From Berberis thunbergii (Eukaryota; Streptophyta; Magnoliopsida; Ranunculales; Berberidaceae): a stretch of 64,000 nt of DNA. The notes below the pieces were generated by a model. That model was not told where the DNA came from. It worked only from the letters and a program-made list of their open reading frames with translations, and made no database searches. The position numbers and the translations under genes are program-made. The stretch is from positions 62,001 through 126,000 of the forward strand of contig QNQO01002091.1 in the NCBI GenBank assembly GCA_003290165.1, written 5' to 3'. Shown piece after piece: positions 34,698 through 47,957 of this stretch (its first letter is position 1; each line of letters opens with the position of its first letter).

Positions 34698-36113
34698 AAT
34701 TTAAAGCTCTAAAACGCTCCATTATGCAGTTTAATTACGATCTACACTTCATATTGCCCGTGCCTACGACATTCGATACTATATATTGTAAATACTATAC
34801 TAATGACACCAAGCTATAGGAAAATGCTTCGCAAGGAACTCCTCAAATGACAGTGTGATCATTAGGATGTTTGTGTTGCATGTTCATGGATTTGATACTT
34901 CTATGAAAAATGTCTAACCATAAAATGTCCCTAAATCAGATCATCAAATGATGGATCTGCTACTAGTGCTTCTGGCTGGTACTGATGGATCTGGTTCTCA
35001 ACTACATCAGGAACATAGTGAACAGCTTAGCCTGTAGGATTTACTGGATCAACTGCATATGCTATAGAATTTGCAACAAAAGCTGGGTGTAATGTTGAAA
35101 TATTTTAATATCAAAATATTCTAGTTAATTCAATGAAATAAAAACTAAGATTTTTTTAGGACTAAATTAATTCCTTCATCTTTACATTCTTCAAAATACT
35201 AATTTTGAACTAAATGGAGTCATGAACACACCCCAGTAACCCTAAATAGTTTGCTTAGTTGAGATATCACAGACTAGAACGCATCGTTCCAACCTTGGCA
35301 TTTGTTTACTGCTGAACCCATAAATTAGATGAATTGGGTAAGGAACTGATTTCAGCAGAGCATTCCAAGCAATGATTTCAGTAGCGGTGTTCTTTCAAGG
35401 CTTTCTATGACTAATAAAATATTCATGATAATCCATAGAAATCTATAAGAATCCTTTAAAATTCATCAAAATTCAATCATTTAAAATCCATAATAAACTA
35501 TGTGGATTCCGTAAAATCCATTAAAATCCTTTGAAATTCTTTAAAATCCTGTGAGAACTTAAGAATTTGTTTCATCTAAGTTTGTATTTATCATATGTAT
35601 TTGACATGTATGTTTGTACCATTTTTTACATAACGATGTAAGAAAACTTTGTAACTTTTTTATTAGATTTATTTTATGTGCCATTGACACTATTTTATCA
35701 ATATTTGCTTAAAAAATGATGAGTCTATGTAGTAGATGGATTTAATAGTGGGGGCCAAATTTGATCTCCATTAGTAGCTAATCTCAACAACATTTTGGAC
35801 ATGCATGACAAAAAAAAAAGAAGTTTAGGAAGTTGAATGTGTATATTTCCATAAATTAATTTCAAAATCTTGTTAGGAAGAACCCAAGTACACATGGGAC
35901 AACTAGTAATTAATTGCAATATTTTGATAAATATATACTTTGATTTGGTTTTACTGCAATAGTTATTTAGGCAAGTTGTTCATGCCAATTATGATGGTAA
36001 TAATCATCTCAGGCTCCTAAACATTATAAATAGCTAAGACATTTGCAATCTCTACATCACAATTTCACAAACCCAAGATAGATTGTATCCTTGTTCTAAG
36101 TTGTGCGTACATT

Positions 36114-36457
36114 ATGACTAAGTTTTCCTTCACCCACATTTTTCTTCTTGTGTCATCGTTTTCTCAGGTTTGTCATTTTGTGTAGCCTAAGATTTATGAA
36201 TATTTAGTTGATATTAAAAGTTTTTGATACCCGAAATATCGAAATGGCTTTGATGATGAGTTTTGATACGTATTTGTTTACTGATCCATTGTGCAGTTGG
36301 AACAATGGCAAGAAACGATGCCAAGAGACATTACATAGGATTGGTGTGAACTCTCCATTGCCGTCAAGAGTGCTATCAAAACACGGGTTAGGAGGCCAAG
36401 GGTATGTACTATAACGGCAGCTCAGACTTACGCGTGTGTTGTATCTATAATTGTTAA
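36114..36457 (+). pseudogene. DEFL copy 1 (unit 1), frameshifted as read
   Basis: Exon 1 36114-36167 (54 nt, one T short), exon 2 36297-36457. Exon 2 also lacks single bases, for example in GGCACAG, GGTTGTG and CTCCCATT. All changes I see are one-base losses, so this may be an intact gene with consensus errors. Confidence 0.7.
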
Positions 36458-38733
36458 CTATGTTATACCTAAAGTGTTTTAGTTGCTCAAGTTTCATTAA
36501 TAAAGAATTAGCACATTATTGAAATAATAAAATTGTATTTTATTCTATTTATCTTGAAGTAACATTTAAATTTCACACATTAGAAATTTCACGTACATAA
36601 TATTTGTATGAAATGCACACAATGAAAATTGTTTGTATGTCTCGTTTGGTGAAACATATGGTGTGTTTGATTGAAAGAAAAAAGATGATAATATAGAAGA
36701 AGACTTGTGAAAATAACAAGAGAAAGCATGGTGGGTGACAACAAAAAATATCGAGAGGAAGGTAGAACTTGAAGTTGATCATAACTTCATGAAGAAAAAA
36801 AAAAAAAATCTTTGGCATACTTACCCAACGCTTTTTTATTTTCTATAAAAATCAAAACTTTCTACCCTAAAGATATAATGGTCAATATATTCATGTCAAC
36901 CATTTGCAAACCACATCAAAGACACATGTTTATAATTTAACCTCTACTACTTTATCTTAAAAAACTACTCTAAAACGTGGTCTACCAATTATAGCTGAGT
37001 TGGTCGGACATCACTATTCTTGAGAGGTCGCGGGTTTGAAACTGACTAATTAGAATTTTATGAGTTTTCGCCCGATTATAAGGAGCACATGTGTTCCTAT
37101 TGATAAGCCTTTAGGTATTGAATGCAATGCTTAGGACTAACAGAGTGAAGTGAAAGCAAGTCTTCATGCAAGTGGAGGCGAGACCGGGCGAAAGCAGTCC
37201 ATACGAGTTGGAGCGACGAGGATATTAAGTAGCAATATTTGTAGCTTTTGAGCCTGGTTTGATTCACCTATAAGGTCAGCATGCAGCCTTCGGGCATGGA
37301 TTAGTAAATAAATAAAAATGTCAACACCCAATTTAAAAAAAAAAAAAATTTAAGCTCTAAAACACGTCATTATGCAGTTTAATTACGATCTACACTTCAT
37401 ATTGCCGTGCCTACGACATTCGATACTATATATTGTAAATACTATACTAATGACACCAAGCTATAGGAAAATGCTTCGCAAGGAACTCTCAAATGACAGT
37501 GTGATCATTAGGATGTTGTGTTCGCATGTCATGGATTTGATACTTCTATGAAAAATGTCTAACCATAAAAATGCCTAAATCAGGATCATCAAATGATGGA
37601 TCTGCTACTAGTGCTTCTGGCTGGTACTGATGGATCTGGTTCTTCACTACATCAGGAACATAGTGAACAGCTTAGCCTGTAGGATTACTGGATCAACTGC
37701 ATATGCTATAGAATTTGCAACTAAAGCTGGGTCTAATGTTGAAATATTTTAATCTCAAAATATTCTAGTTAATTCAATGAAATAAAAACCAAGATTTTTA
37801 GGACTAAATTTAATTCCTTCATCTTAACATTCAAATACTAATTTTGAACTAATGGAGTCATGAACACACCTCCCAGTAACCCATAAATAGTTTGCTTAGT
37901 TGAGATATCTCACAGACTAGAACGCATCGTTCCAACCTTGGCATTTGTTTACTGCTGAACCCATAAATTAGATGAATTGGGTAGGAACTGATTTCAGCAG
38001 CAAGTCCAAGCAATGATTTCAGTAGGTTCTTTCAAGCTTTCTATGACTAATAAAAATTCATGATAATCCATAGAATCTATAAGAATCCTTTAAATTCATC
38101 AAAATTCAATCATTTAAAATCCATAATAAACTATGTGGATTCCGTAAAATCCATTAAAATCCTTTGAAATTCTTTAAAATCCCCGTGAAACTAAGAATTT
38201 GGTTTCATCTAAGTTTGTATTTATCATATGTATTTTGACATGTATTGTTTGTACCATTTTTTACATAACGATGTAAGAAAACTTTGTAACTTTTTATTAG
38301 ATTATTTTATGTGGCCATTGACACTATTTATCAATATTTGCTTAAAAATGATGAGTCTATGTAGTAGATGGATTTAATAAGTTGGCCAAATTGTCTCCAT
38401 TAGTAGCTAATCTCAAAACATTTTGGACATGCATGACAAAAAAAAAAGTTTAGGAAGTTGAATGTTGATATTCCATAAATTAATTTCAAAATCTTGTAGG
38501 AAGAACCAAGTACACATGGGACAACTAGTAATTAATTTGCAATATTTGATAAATATTAACTTTGATTTGGTTTAACTGCAATAGTTATTTTAGGCAAGTT
38601 GTTTCATGCCAATTATTGATGGTAAAATCCATCTCAGGCTCCTAACATTATAATACTAAGACATTTGCAATCTCTACATCACAATTTCACAAACCCAAGA
38701 TAGATGTATCCTGTTCTAAGTTGTGCGTACATT

Positions 38734-39068
38734 ATGACTAAGTTTCCTCACCCACATTTTTCTTCTGTGTCATCGTTTTCTCAGTTTGTCATTTTGTGTA
38801 GCTAAGATTTATGATATTTAGTGATATTAAAAGTTTGATACCCCGAAAAATCGAAAAGGCTTGATGATGAGTTTTGATACGTATTTGTTACTGATCCATT
38901 GTGCAGTTGGAACAATGCACAGAAACGATCCAAGAGACATTACAATAGGATTGGTTGTGAATCTTCCCATTGCGTCAAGAGTGCTATCAAAAACACGGGT
39001 TAGGAGGCCAAGGTGTATTACCTATAACGTGCAGCTCAGACTACGCTGTGTTGTATCTATAATTTTAA
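38734..39068 (+). pseudogene. DEFL copy 2 (unit 2), frameshifted as read
   Basis: Exon 1 about 38734-38784, exon 2 38907-39068. Exon 1 is several bases short, and the donor reads CTCAGTTTG with one G missing. Exon 2 has losses in GATGCC, GCCGTC and the final TGT codon. The density of one-base losses, equally high in the non-coding flanks, argues for sequence error. Confidence 0.65.
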
Positions 39069-40987
39069 CTATTATACCTATAATTGTGTATGTTGCTCAA
39101 GTTATTAATAAAAATTAGCACATTATGAAATAATAAATTGTATTTTATTCTATTATCTTAAGAACATTTTAAATTTCACACATTAGAAATTTCACGTACA
39201 TAATATTTGTATGAAATGCACAAATGAAAATTGTTTGTATTCTCGTTGGTGAAACATATGGGTGTGTGATTGAAAGAAAAAAGATGATAATTAACAAGAG
39301 ACTTGAAAATAACAAGAGAAAGCATGGTGGGTGACAACAAAAAATATCGAGAGGAAGGTAAAACTTGAAGTTGATCATAACTTCATGAAGAAAAAAAAAA
39401 AAAAATCTTGGCATACTTACCCAACGCTTTTTTATTTTTCTATAAAACAAAAACTTTCTACCCTAAAGATATAATGGCAATATATTCATTAACCATTTGC
39501 AAACCACATTCAAAGACACATTGTTTATAAATTTAACCTTCTACTACTTTATCTTAAAAAACTACTCTAAAACCGGATCTACCAATTATACTGAGTTGGT
39601 CGACATCCACTATTCTTGTGGAGGTCCGGGTTGAAACTGACTAATTAGAATTTATGAGTTTTCGCCGATATAAGGGACATGTGTTCCACTATGATAAGCC
39701 TTTAGATTGAATGCAATTGCTTAGATGACTAACCAGAGTGAAGTGAAAGCAAGTCTCATGCAAGGTGGAGGCGATAGACCGGAGCGAAAGCAAGTCTCCA
39801 TACGATTGGAGGCGACGAGGATTAAGTAGCAATAATATTGTAGCTTTGAGCCTGTTTGATTCACCATAAGGTCAGTCATGCGCCTTCGATGATTAGTAAA
39901 TAAATAAAAATGGTCAACAATCCAATTTAAAAAAAAAAAAAAATTAAAGCTCAAAACGCGTGTCCATTTGTAGTTAATTACGATCTACACTTCATATTGC
40001 CCGTGCCTACGACATTCGATACTATATATTGTAAATACTATACTAATGACACCAACTAAGGAAAATGCTCGCAAGGAACTTACATTCTTCAAAATACTAA
40101 TTTGAACTAAATGGATCATGAGCACACCTCCCAGTAACCCATAAATAGTTTGCTTATTGAGATATCTCACAGACAGAACGCATCGTTCCAACCTTGGCAT
40201 TGTTTACTGCTGAACCCATAAATTAGATGAATTGGGTAAGGAACTGATTTCAGCAGAGCATGTCCAAGCAATGATCAGTAGGCGGTGTTCTTTCAAGCTT
40301 CTATGACTAATAAATATTTCATGATAATCCATAGAAATCTATAAGAATCCTTTAAAATTCATCAAAATCAATCATTAAATCCATAATAAACTATGTGGAT
40401 TCCGTAAAATCCATTAAAATCCTTTGAAATTCTTTAAAATCCCGTAGACTTAAGAATTTTTCATCTAAGTTTGTATTATCATATGTATTTTGACATGTAT
40501 TGTTTGTACCATTTTTACATAACGATGTAAGAAAACTTGTAACTTTCTTATTGATTTATTTAGTGGCCATTGACACTATTTATCAATATTTGCTTAAAAA
40601 AAATGATGAGTTATGTAGTAGTGATTTAATAAGTTGGGGCCAAATTTGATCTCCATTAGAGCTAACTCAACAACATTTTGGACATGCATGACAAAAAAAA
40701 AAAGAAGTTTAGAAGTTGAATGTTATATTCCATAAATTAATTTCAAAATCTTGTTAGAGAACCCAAGTACACATGGACAACTAGTAATTATTTGCAATAT
40801 TTTGATAAATATTATACTTGATTTGGTTTTAACTGCAATAGTTATTTAGGCAAGTTTTTCATGCCAATATTGATGTAATAACCATCTCAGGCTCCTAAAC
40901 ATTATAAATAGCTAAGACATTTGCAATCTCTACATCACAATTCACAAACCAAGATAGATTGTATCCTTGTTCTAAGTGTGCGACATT

Positions 40988-41315
40988 ATGACTAAGTTTC
41001 CTTCACCCACATTTTCTTCTTGTTGTCATCGTTTCTCAGGTTTGTCATTTTTTGTGTAGCTAAGATTTATGAATATTAGTTGATATAAAAGTTTGATACC
41101 CGAAATATCGAAAATGGGCTTGATGAGATTTTTGATAACGTTGTTTACTGATCCATTGTGCAGTTGGAACAAGGCACAGAAACGATGCCAAAGACATTAC
41201 ATAGGATTGTGTGAACTCCCCATTGCGTCAAGAGTGCTATCAAAAACACGGTTAGGAGGCCAGGTGTACCTATAACGGTGCAGCTCAGACTTACGCGTGT
41301 TGTGCTATATTGTAA
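40988..41315 (+). pseudogene. DEFL copy 3 (unit 3), frameshifted as read
   Basis: Exon 1 40988-41039 (52 nt), exon 2 41164-41315. Losses occur in AAGTTTTCC, CCAAGAG, GGTTGTGAAC and others. It has the same error-like pattern as copy 2. Confidence 0.65.
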
Positions 41316-43203
41316 CTATGTTATACCTATAATTGTGTTTATGTTGGCTCAATCATAAAAGAATTAGCACATTATTGAAATAATAAAATTGTATTTATTC
41401 TATTTATCTTGAAGTAACATTTTACACATAAATATTTTATGAAATGCACACAATGAAAATTGTTGTATGTCTCGTGGTGAAACATATGTTGTGTGATTGA
41501 AAGAAAAAGATATAATAAATATACAAAAGACTTGTGAAATAACAAGAGAAAGCATGGTGGTGACAACAAAAATATCGAGAGGAAGTATAATAAGAAAAAA
41601 AAAAAAAAAAATTTTGCATACTACCCAACGCTTTTTTATTTTCTATAAAATAATCAAAACTTCTACCCTAAAGATATAATCAATATATTCATAACCATTT
41701 GCAAACCACATTCAAACACATTGTTTATACTTACTTCTTAAAAACTACTCTAAAACCGGTCTACCATTATAGCTGAGTTGGTCGTACATCCACTATTCTG
41801 TGAGAGGTCGCGGTTTGAAACTGACTAATTAGAATTTTATGAGTTTCGCCCGATATAGAGTACATGTGTTCCACTATGATACCTTTAGGAATGCAATTGC
41901 TTAGATGGACTAGACCAGAGTGAAGTGAAAGCAAGTCTTCATGCAATGGTGAGGCGATAGACCGAGCGAAAGCAATTCCCATACGATGGAGGCGACAGAT
42001 ATTAAGTAGCAATAATATTGTAGCTTTTGAGCCTGTGATTCACCTATAAGGTCAGTCATGCAGCCTCGGGCATGGATTAGTAATAAATAAAATGGTCAAC
42101 AACCAATTTAAAAAAAAAAAAATTTAAAGCTCTAAAACGTGTCCATATATTAGTTAATTACGATCTACACTTCATATTGCCCGTGCCTACGACATTCGAT
42201 ACTATATATTGTAAATACTATACTAATGACACCAGCTATAGGAAAATGCTTCGCAAGGAACTTTACATTCTCAAAATACTAATTTTAACTAAATGGAGTC
42301 ATGAGCACACCTCCAGTAACCCATAAATAGTTTGCTTAGTTGAGATGATCTCACAGACTAGAACGCATCGTTCCAACCTTGGCATTTGTTTACTGCTGAA
42401 CCCATAAATTAGATGAATTGGGTAAGGAACTGATTTCAGCAGAGCATGTCCAAGCAATGATTTCAGTAGGCGGTGTTCTTTCAAGGCTTTCTATGACTAA
42501 TAAAATATTCATGATATCCATAGAAATCTATAAGAATCCTTTAAAATTCATCAAAATTCAATCATTTAAAATCCATAATAAACTATGTGGATTCCGTAAA
42601 ATCCATTAAAATCCTTTGAAATTCTTTAAATCCGTGAGAACTTAAGAATTTGGTTTCATCTAAGTTTGTATTTATCATATGTATTTTGACATGTATTGTT
42701 ACCATTTTTTACATAACGATGTAAGAAAACTTTGTAACTTTTATTAGATTTATTTTATGTGGCCATTGACACTATTTTATCAATATTTGCTTAAAAAATG
42801 ATGAGTCTATGTAGTAGATGGATTTAATAAGTTGGGGCCAAATTTGATCTCCATTAGTAGCTAATCTCAACAACATTTTGGACATGCATGACAAAAAAAA
42901 AAGAAGTTTAGGAAGTTGAATGTTGATATTTCCATAAATTAATTTCAAAATCTTGTTAGGAAGAACCCAAGTACACATGGGACAACTAGTAATTAATTTG
43001 CAATATTTTGATAAATATTATACTTTGATTTGGTTTTAACTGCAATAGTTATTTTAGGCAAGTTGTTTCATGCCAATTATTGATGGTAATAATCCATCTC
43101 AGGCTCCTAAACATTATAAATAGCTAAGACATTTGCAATCTCTACATCACAATTTCACAAACCCAAGATAGATTGTATCCTTGTTCTAAGTTGTGCGTAC
43201 ATT

Positions 43204-43560
43204 ATGACTAAGTTTTCCTTCACCCACATTTTCTTCTTGTTGTCATCGTTTTCTCAGGTTTGTCATTTTTTGTAGCCTAAGATTTATGAATATTTAGTTG
43301 ATATTAAAAGTTTTTGATACCCCGAAAATATCGAAAATGGGCTTTGATGATGAGTTTTTGATACGTATTTGTTTACTGATCCATTGTGCAGTTGGAACAA
43401 TGGCACAGAAACGATGCCAAGAGACATTACATAGGATTGGTTGTGAACTCTCCCATTGCCGTCAAGAGTGCTATCAAAACACGGGTTAGGAGGCCAAGGT
43501 GTATGTACCTATAACGGTGCAGCTCAGACTTACGCGTGTGTTTGTATCTATAATTGTTAA
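43204..43560 (+). pseudogene. DEFL copy 4 (unit 4), two one-base losses
   Basis: Exon 1 43204-43257 has four instead of five T in the signal-peptide codons, and exon 2 43392-43560 has CAAAACAC instead of CAAAAACAC. Both changes are in homopolymers. The rest matches the intact copies, and the unit otherwise looks well sequenced. Confidence 0.75.
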
Positions 43561-44098
43561 CTATGTTATACCTATAATTGTGTTTTATGTTGGCTCAAGT
43601 TTCATTAATAAAGAATTAGCACATTATTGAAATAATAAAATTGTATTTTATTCTATTTATCTTGAAGTAACATTTTAAATTTCACACATTAGAAATTTCA
43701 CGTACATAATATTTATGAAATGCACACAATGAAAATTGTTTGTATGTCTCGTTTGGTGAAACATATGGTGTGTGTGATTGAAAGAAAAAAGATGATAATA
43801 ATATACAAGAAGACTTGTGAAAATAACAAGAGAAAGCATGGTGGGTGACAACAAAAAAATATCGAGAGGGAAGGTAGAACTTGAAGTTGATCATAACTTC
43901 ATGAAGAAAAAAAAAAAAAAATCTTTGGCATACTTACCCAACGCTTTTTTATTTTTCTATAAATAATCAAAACTTTCTACCCTAAAGATATAATGGTCAA
44001 TATATTCATGTCAACCATTTGCAAACCACATTCAAAGACACATTGTTTTATAAATTTTAACCTTCTACTACTTTATCTTAAAAAACTACTCTAAAACG

Positions 44099-44499
44099 CG
44101 GTCTACCAATTATAGCTGAGTTGGTCGGACATCCACTATTCTTGTGAGAGGTCGCGGGTTTGAAACTGACTAATTAGAATTTATGAGTTTTCGCCCGATT
44201 ATAAGGAGTACATGTGTTCCACTATTGATAAGCCTTTAGGTATTGAATGCAATTGCTTAGATGGACTAGACCAGAGTGAAGTGAAAGCAAGTCTTCATGC
44301 AATGTGGAGGCGATAGACCGGAGCGAAAGCAAGTCTCCATACGAGTTGGAGGCGACGAGGATATTAAGTAGCAATAATATTGTAGCTTTTGAGCCTGGTT
44401 TGATTCACCCTATAAGGTCAGTCATGCAGCCTTCGGCATGGATTAGTAAATAAATAAAAATGGTCAACAATCCAATTTAAAAAAAAAAAAAATTTAAAG
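44099..44499 (+). mobile_element. tRNA-derived SINE in unit 4, with 10-bp target duplication
   Basis: A 5' head with RNA polymerase III box A TAGCTGAGTTGG (44113-44124) and a box-B-like GCGGGTTTGAAAC (about 44153-44165), an unrelated body of about 250 bp, then 'aaataaataaaaatgg' and a 3' A-run. It is flanked by CTCTAAAACG at 44089-44098 and 44500-44509. Copies in the other units start at about 36978, 39574, 41757, 46475, 48833, 51522, 53910, 56313, 58669, 61050 and 63719 (the last cut by the window edge). The body contains two 'gaaagcaagtct' direct repeats; units 6 and 11 have lost the 42 bp between them. Confidence 0.82.
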
Positions 44500-45492
44500 C
44501 TCTAAAACGTGTCCATTATGTAGTTTAATTACGATCTACACTTCATATTGCCCGTGCCTACGACATTCGATACTATATATTGTAAATACTACTAATGACA
44601 CCAAGCTATAGGAAAATGCTTCGCAAGGAACTTTACATTCTTCAAAATACTAATTTTGAACTAAATGGAGTCATGAGCACACCTCCCAGTAACCCATAAA
44701 TAGTTTGCTTAGTTGAGATATCTCACAGACTAGAACGCATCGTTCCAACCTTGGCATTTGTTTACTGCTGAACCCATAAATTAGATGAATTGGGTAAGGA
44801 ACTGATTTCAGCAGAGCATGTCCAAGCAATGATTTCAGTAGGCGGTGTTCTTTCAAGGCTTTCTATGACTAATAAAATATTCATGATAATCCATAGAAAT
44901 CTATAAGAATCCTTTAAAATTCATCAAAATTCAATCATTTAAAATCCATAATAAACTATGTGGATTCCGTAAAATCCATTAAAATCCTTTGAAATTCTTT
45001 AAAATCCCGTGAGAACTTAAGAATTTGGTTTCATCTAAGTTTGTATTTATCATATGTATTTTGACATGTATTGTTTGTACCATTTTTTACATAACGATGT
45101 AAGAAAACTTTGTAACTTTCTTATTAGATTTATTTTATGTGGCCATTGACACTATTTTATCAATATTTGCTTAAAAAATGATGAGTCTATGTAGTAGATG
45201 GATTTAATAAGTTGGGGCCAAATTTGATCTCCATTAGTAGCTAATCTCAACAACATTTTGGACATGCATGACAAAAAAAAGAAGTTTAGGAAGTTGAATG
45301 TTGATATTTCCATAAATTAATTTCAAAATCTTGTTAGGAAGAACCCAAGTACACATGGGACAACTAGTAATTAATTTGCAATATTTTGATAAATATTATA
45401 CTTTGATTTGGTTTTAACTGCAATAGTTATTTTAGGCAAGTTGTTTCATGCCAATTATTGATGGTAATAATCCATCTCAGGCTCCTAAACAT

Positions 45493-45500
45493 TATAAATA
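45493..45500 (+). promoter_or_regulatory. TATA box of DEFL copy 5
   Basis: TATAAATA, 89 bp before the ATG, in the block 'ctcctaaacattataaatag'. The same spacing holds in copy 6 (47869-47876 to 47958), and the block is present before every well-sequenced copy. Transcription probably starts about 25-35 bp downstream, near 'tctctacatcac'. Confidence 0.75.
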
Positions 45501-45581
45501 GCTAAGACATTTGCAATCTCTACATCACAATTTCACAAACCCAAGATAGATTGTATCCTTGTTCTAAGTTGTGCGTACATT

Positions 45582-45941
45582 ATGACTAAGTTTTCCTTCA
45601 CCCACATTTTTCTTCTTGTTGTCATCGTTTTCTCAGGTTTGTCATTTTTTGTGTAGCCTAAGATTATGAATATTTAGTTGATATTAAAAGTTTTTGATAC
45701 CCCGAAAATATCGAAAATGGGCTTTGATGATGAGTTTTTGATACGTATTTGTTTACTGATCCATTGTGCAGTTGGAACAATGGCACAGAAACGATGCCAA
45801 GAGACATTACATAGGATTGGTTGTGAACTCTCCCATTGCCGTCAAGAGTGCTATCAAAAACACGGGTTAGGAGGCCAAGGTGTATGTACCTATAACGGTG
45901 CAGCTCAGACTTACGCGTGTGTTTGTATCTATAATTGTTAA
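45582..45941 (+). CDS. DEFL copy 5 (unit 5): secreted eight-cysteine defensin-like peptide
   Basis: Exon 1 45582-45636 (55 nt), a 135-bp GT-AG intron, exon 2 45772-45941 (170 nt); 74 aa plus TAA. Residues 1-23 form a signal peptide (MTKFSFTHIFLLVVIVFS core), probably cleaved just before QKRC. The mature part, about 51 aa, has Cys at 27, 36, 41, 45, 57, 68, 70 and 74: C-x8-C-x4-C-x3-C-x11-C-x10-C-x-C-x3-C, ending CVCIYNC. The CxxxC and CxC pair is the cysteine-stabilised alpha-beta signature. A phase-1 intron just after the signal peptide, the spacing and the C-x-C-x3-C end fit the plant LCR/SLR1-BP-type defensin-like family. Relatives include pollen-coat, pollen-tube-attractant and antimicrobial peptides; which role applies here cannot be told. 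TATA box 89 bp upstream, AATAAA 47 nt after the stop. Confidence 0.88.
45690..45744 (+). mobile_element. 33-bp RTE-LINE 3' stub in the DEFL intron, with target duplication
   Basis: 45701-45733 (cccgaaaatatcgaaaatgg, then gctttgatgatga) matches the 3' end of the LINE at 15660-15690. It is flanked by a perfect 11-bp duplication, GTTTTTGATAC, at 45690-45700 and 45734-45744. It recurs at the same place in every unit, 38-71 bp before exon 2, so it predates the amplification. It is an extreme 5' truncation. Confidence 0.85.
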
Positions 45942-45987
45942 CTATGTTATACCTATAATTGTGTTTTATGTTGGCTCAAGTTTCATT

Positions 45988-45993
45988 AATAAA
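45988..45993 (+). terminator. Poly-A signal of DEFL copy 5
   Basis: AATAAA 47 nt after the stop codon, in 'tttcattaataaagaattag'. It is present in most copies; copy 9 reads 'ttaataagaatt' here and has lost one A. Confidence 0.6.
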
Positions 45994-47957
45994 GAATTAG
46001 CACATTATTGAAATAATAAAATTGTATTTTATTCTATTTATCTTGAAGTAACATTTTAAATTTCACACATTAGAAATTTCACGTACATAATATTTTGTAT
46101 GAAATGCACACAATGAAAATTGTTTGTATGTCTCGTTTGGTGAAACATATGGTGTGTTGATTGAAAGAAAAAGATGATAATAATATACAAGACTTGTGAA
46201 AATAACAAGAGAAAGCATGGTGGGTGACAACAAAAAAATCGAGAGGGAAGGTAGAACTTGAAGTTGATCATAACTTCATGAAGAAAAAAAAAAAAAAAAT
46301 CTTTGGCATACTTACCCAACGCTTTTTATTTTTATAAAATAATCAAAACTTTCTACCCTAAAGATATAATGGTCAATATATTCATGTCAACCATTTGCAA
46401 ACCACATTCAAAGACACATTGTTTTATAAATTTTAACCTTCTACTACTTTATCTTAAAAAACTACTCTAAAACGCGGTCTACCAATTATAGCTGAGTTGG
46501 TCGGACATCCACTATTCTTGTGAGAGGTCGCGGGTTTGAAACTGACTAATTAGAATTTTATGAGTTTTCGCCCGATTATAAGGAGTACATGTGTTCCACT
46601 ATTGATAAGCCTTTAGGTATTGAATGCAATTGCTTAGATGGACTAGACCAGAGTGAAGTGAAAGCAAGTCTTCATGCAATGTGGAGGCGATAGACCGGAG
46701 CGAAAGCAAGTCTCCATACGAGTTGGAGGCGACGAGGATATTAAGTAGCAATAATATTGTAGCTTTTGAGCCTGGTTTGATTCACCCTATAAGGTCAGTC
46801 ATGCAGCCTTCGGGCATGGATTAGTAAATAAATAAAAATGGTCAACAACCAATTTAAAAAAAAAAAAAATTAAAGCTCTAAAACGTGTCCATTATGTAGT
46901 TTAATTACGATCTACACTTCATATTGCCCGTGCCTACGACATTCGATACTATATATTGTAAATACTATACTAATGACACCAAGCTATAGGAAAATGCTTC
47001 GCAAGGAACTTTACATTTTCAAAATACTAATTTTGAACTAAATGGAGTCATGAGCACACCTCCCAGTAACCCATAAATAGTTTGCTTAGTTGAGATATCT
47101 CACAGACTAGAACGCATCGTTCCAACCTTGGCATTTGTTTACTGCTGAACCCATAAATTAGATGAATTGGGTAAGGAACTGATTTCAGCAGAGCATGTCC
47201 AAGCAATGATTTCAGTAGGCGGTGTTCTTTCAAGGCTTTCTATGACTAATAAAAATTCATGATAATCCATAGAAATCTATAAGAATCCTTTAAAATTCAT
47301 CAAAATTCAATCATTTAAAATCCATAATAAACTATGTGGATTCCGTAAAATCCATTAAAATCCTTTGAAATTCTTTAAAATCCCGTGAGAACTTAAGAAT
47401 TTGGTTTCATCTAAGTTTGTATTTATCATATGTATTTTGACATGTATTGTTTGTACCATTTTTTACATAACGATGTAAGAAAACTTTGTAACTTTCTTAT
47501 TAGATTTATTTTATGTGGCCATTGACACTATTTTATCAATATTTGCTTAAAAAATGATGAGTCTATGTAGTAGATGGATTTAATAAGTTGGGGCCAAATT
47601 TGATCTCCATTAGTAGCTAATCTCAACAACATTTTGGACATGCATGACAAAAAAAAAAAGTTTAGGAAGTTGAATGTTGATATTTCCATAAATTAATTTC
47701 AAAATCTTGTTAGGAAGAACCCAAGTACACATGGGACAACTAGTAATTAATTTGCAATATTTTGATAAATATTATACTTTGATTTGGTTTTAACTGCAAT
47801 AGTTATTTTAGGCAAGTTGTTTCATGCCAATTATTGATGGTAATAATCCATCTCAGGCTCCTAAACATTATAAATAGCTAAGACATTTGCAATCTCTACA
47901 TCACAATTTCACAAACCCAAGATAGATTGTATCCTTGTTCTAAGTTGTGCGTACATT

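Noticed and set aside
44113..44165. A functional tRNA gene
   Set aside because: It has box A and box B but no foldable acceptor stem. It is followed by a SINE body and A-run, and is flanked by a target duplication.
44671..44856. Recurrent minus-strand frame of 61 residues (MKEHRLLKSLLGHALLK..) in most units
   Set aside because: It recurs only because the unit recurs. It is broken in indel-rich units, has no recognised domain, and shows no sign of stronger conservation than its surroundings.
45678..45941. An 87-residue single-frame protein across the DEFL intron and exon 2 as the real gene product
   Set aside because: Its first 33 residues come from intron sequence, including the LINE stub, and lack a good signal peptide. 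Splicing to the upstream exon gives a clean signal peptide, correct phase and standard DEFL structure.
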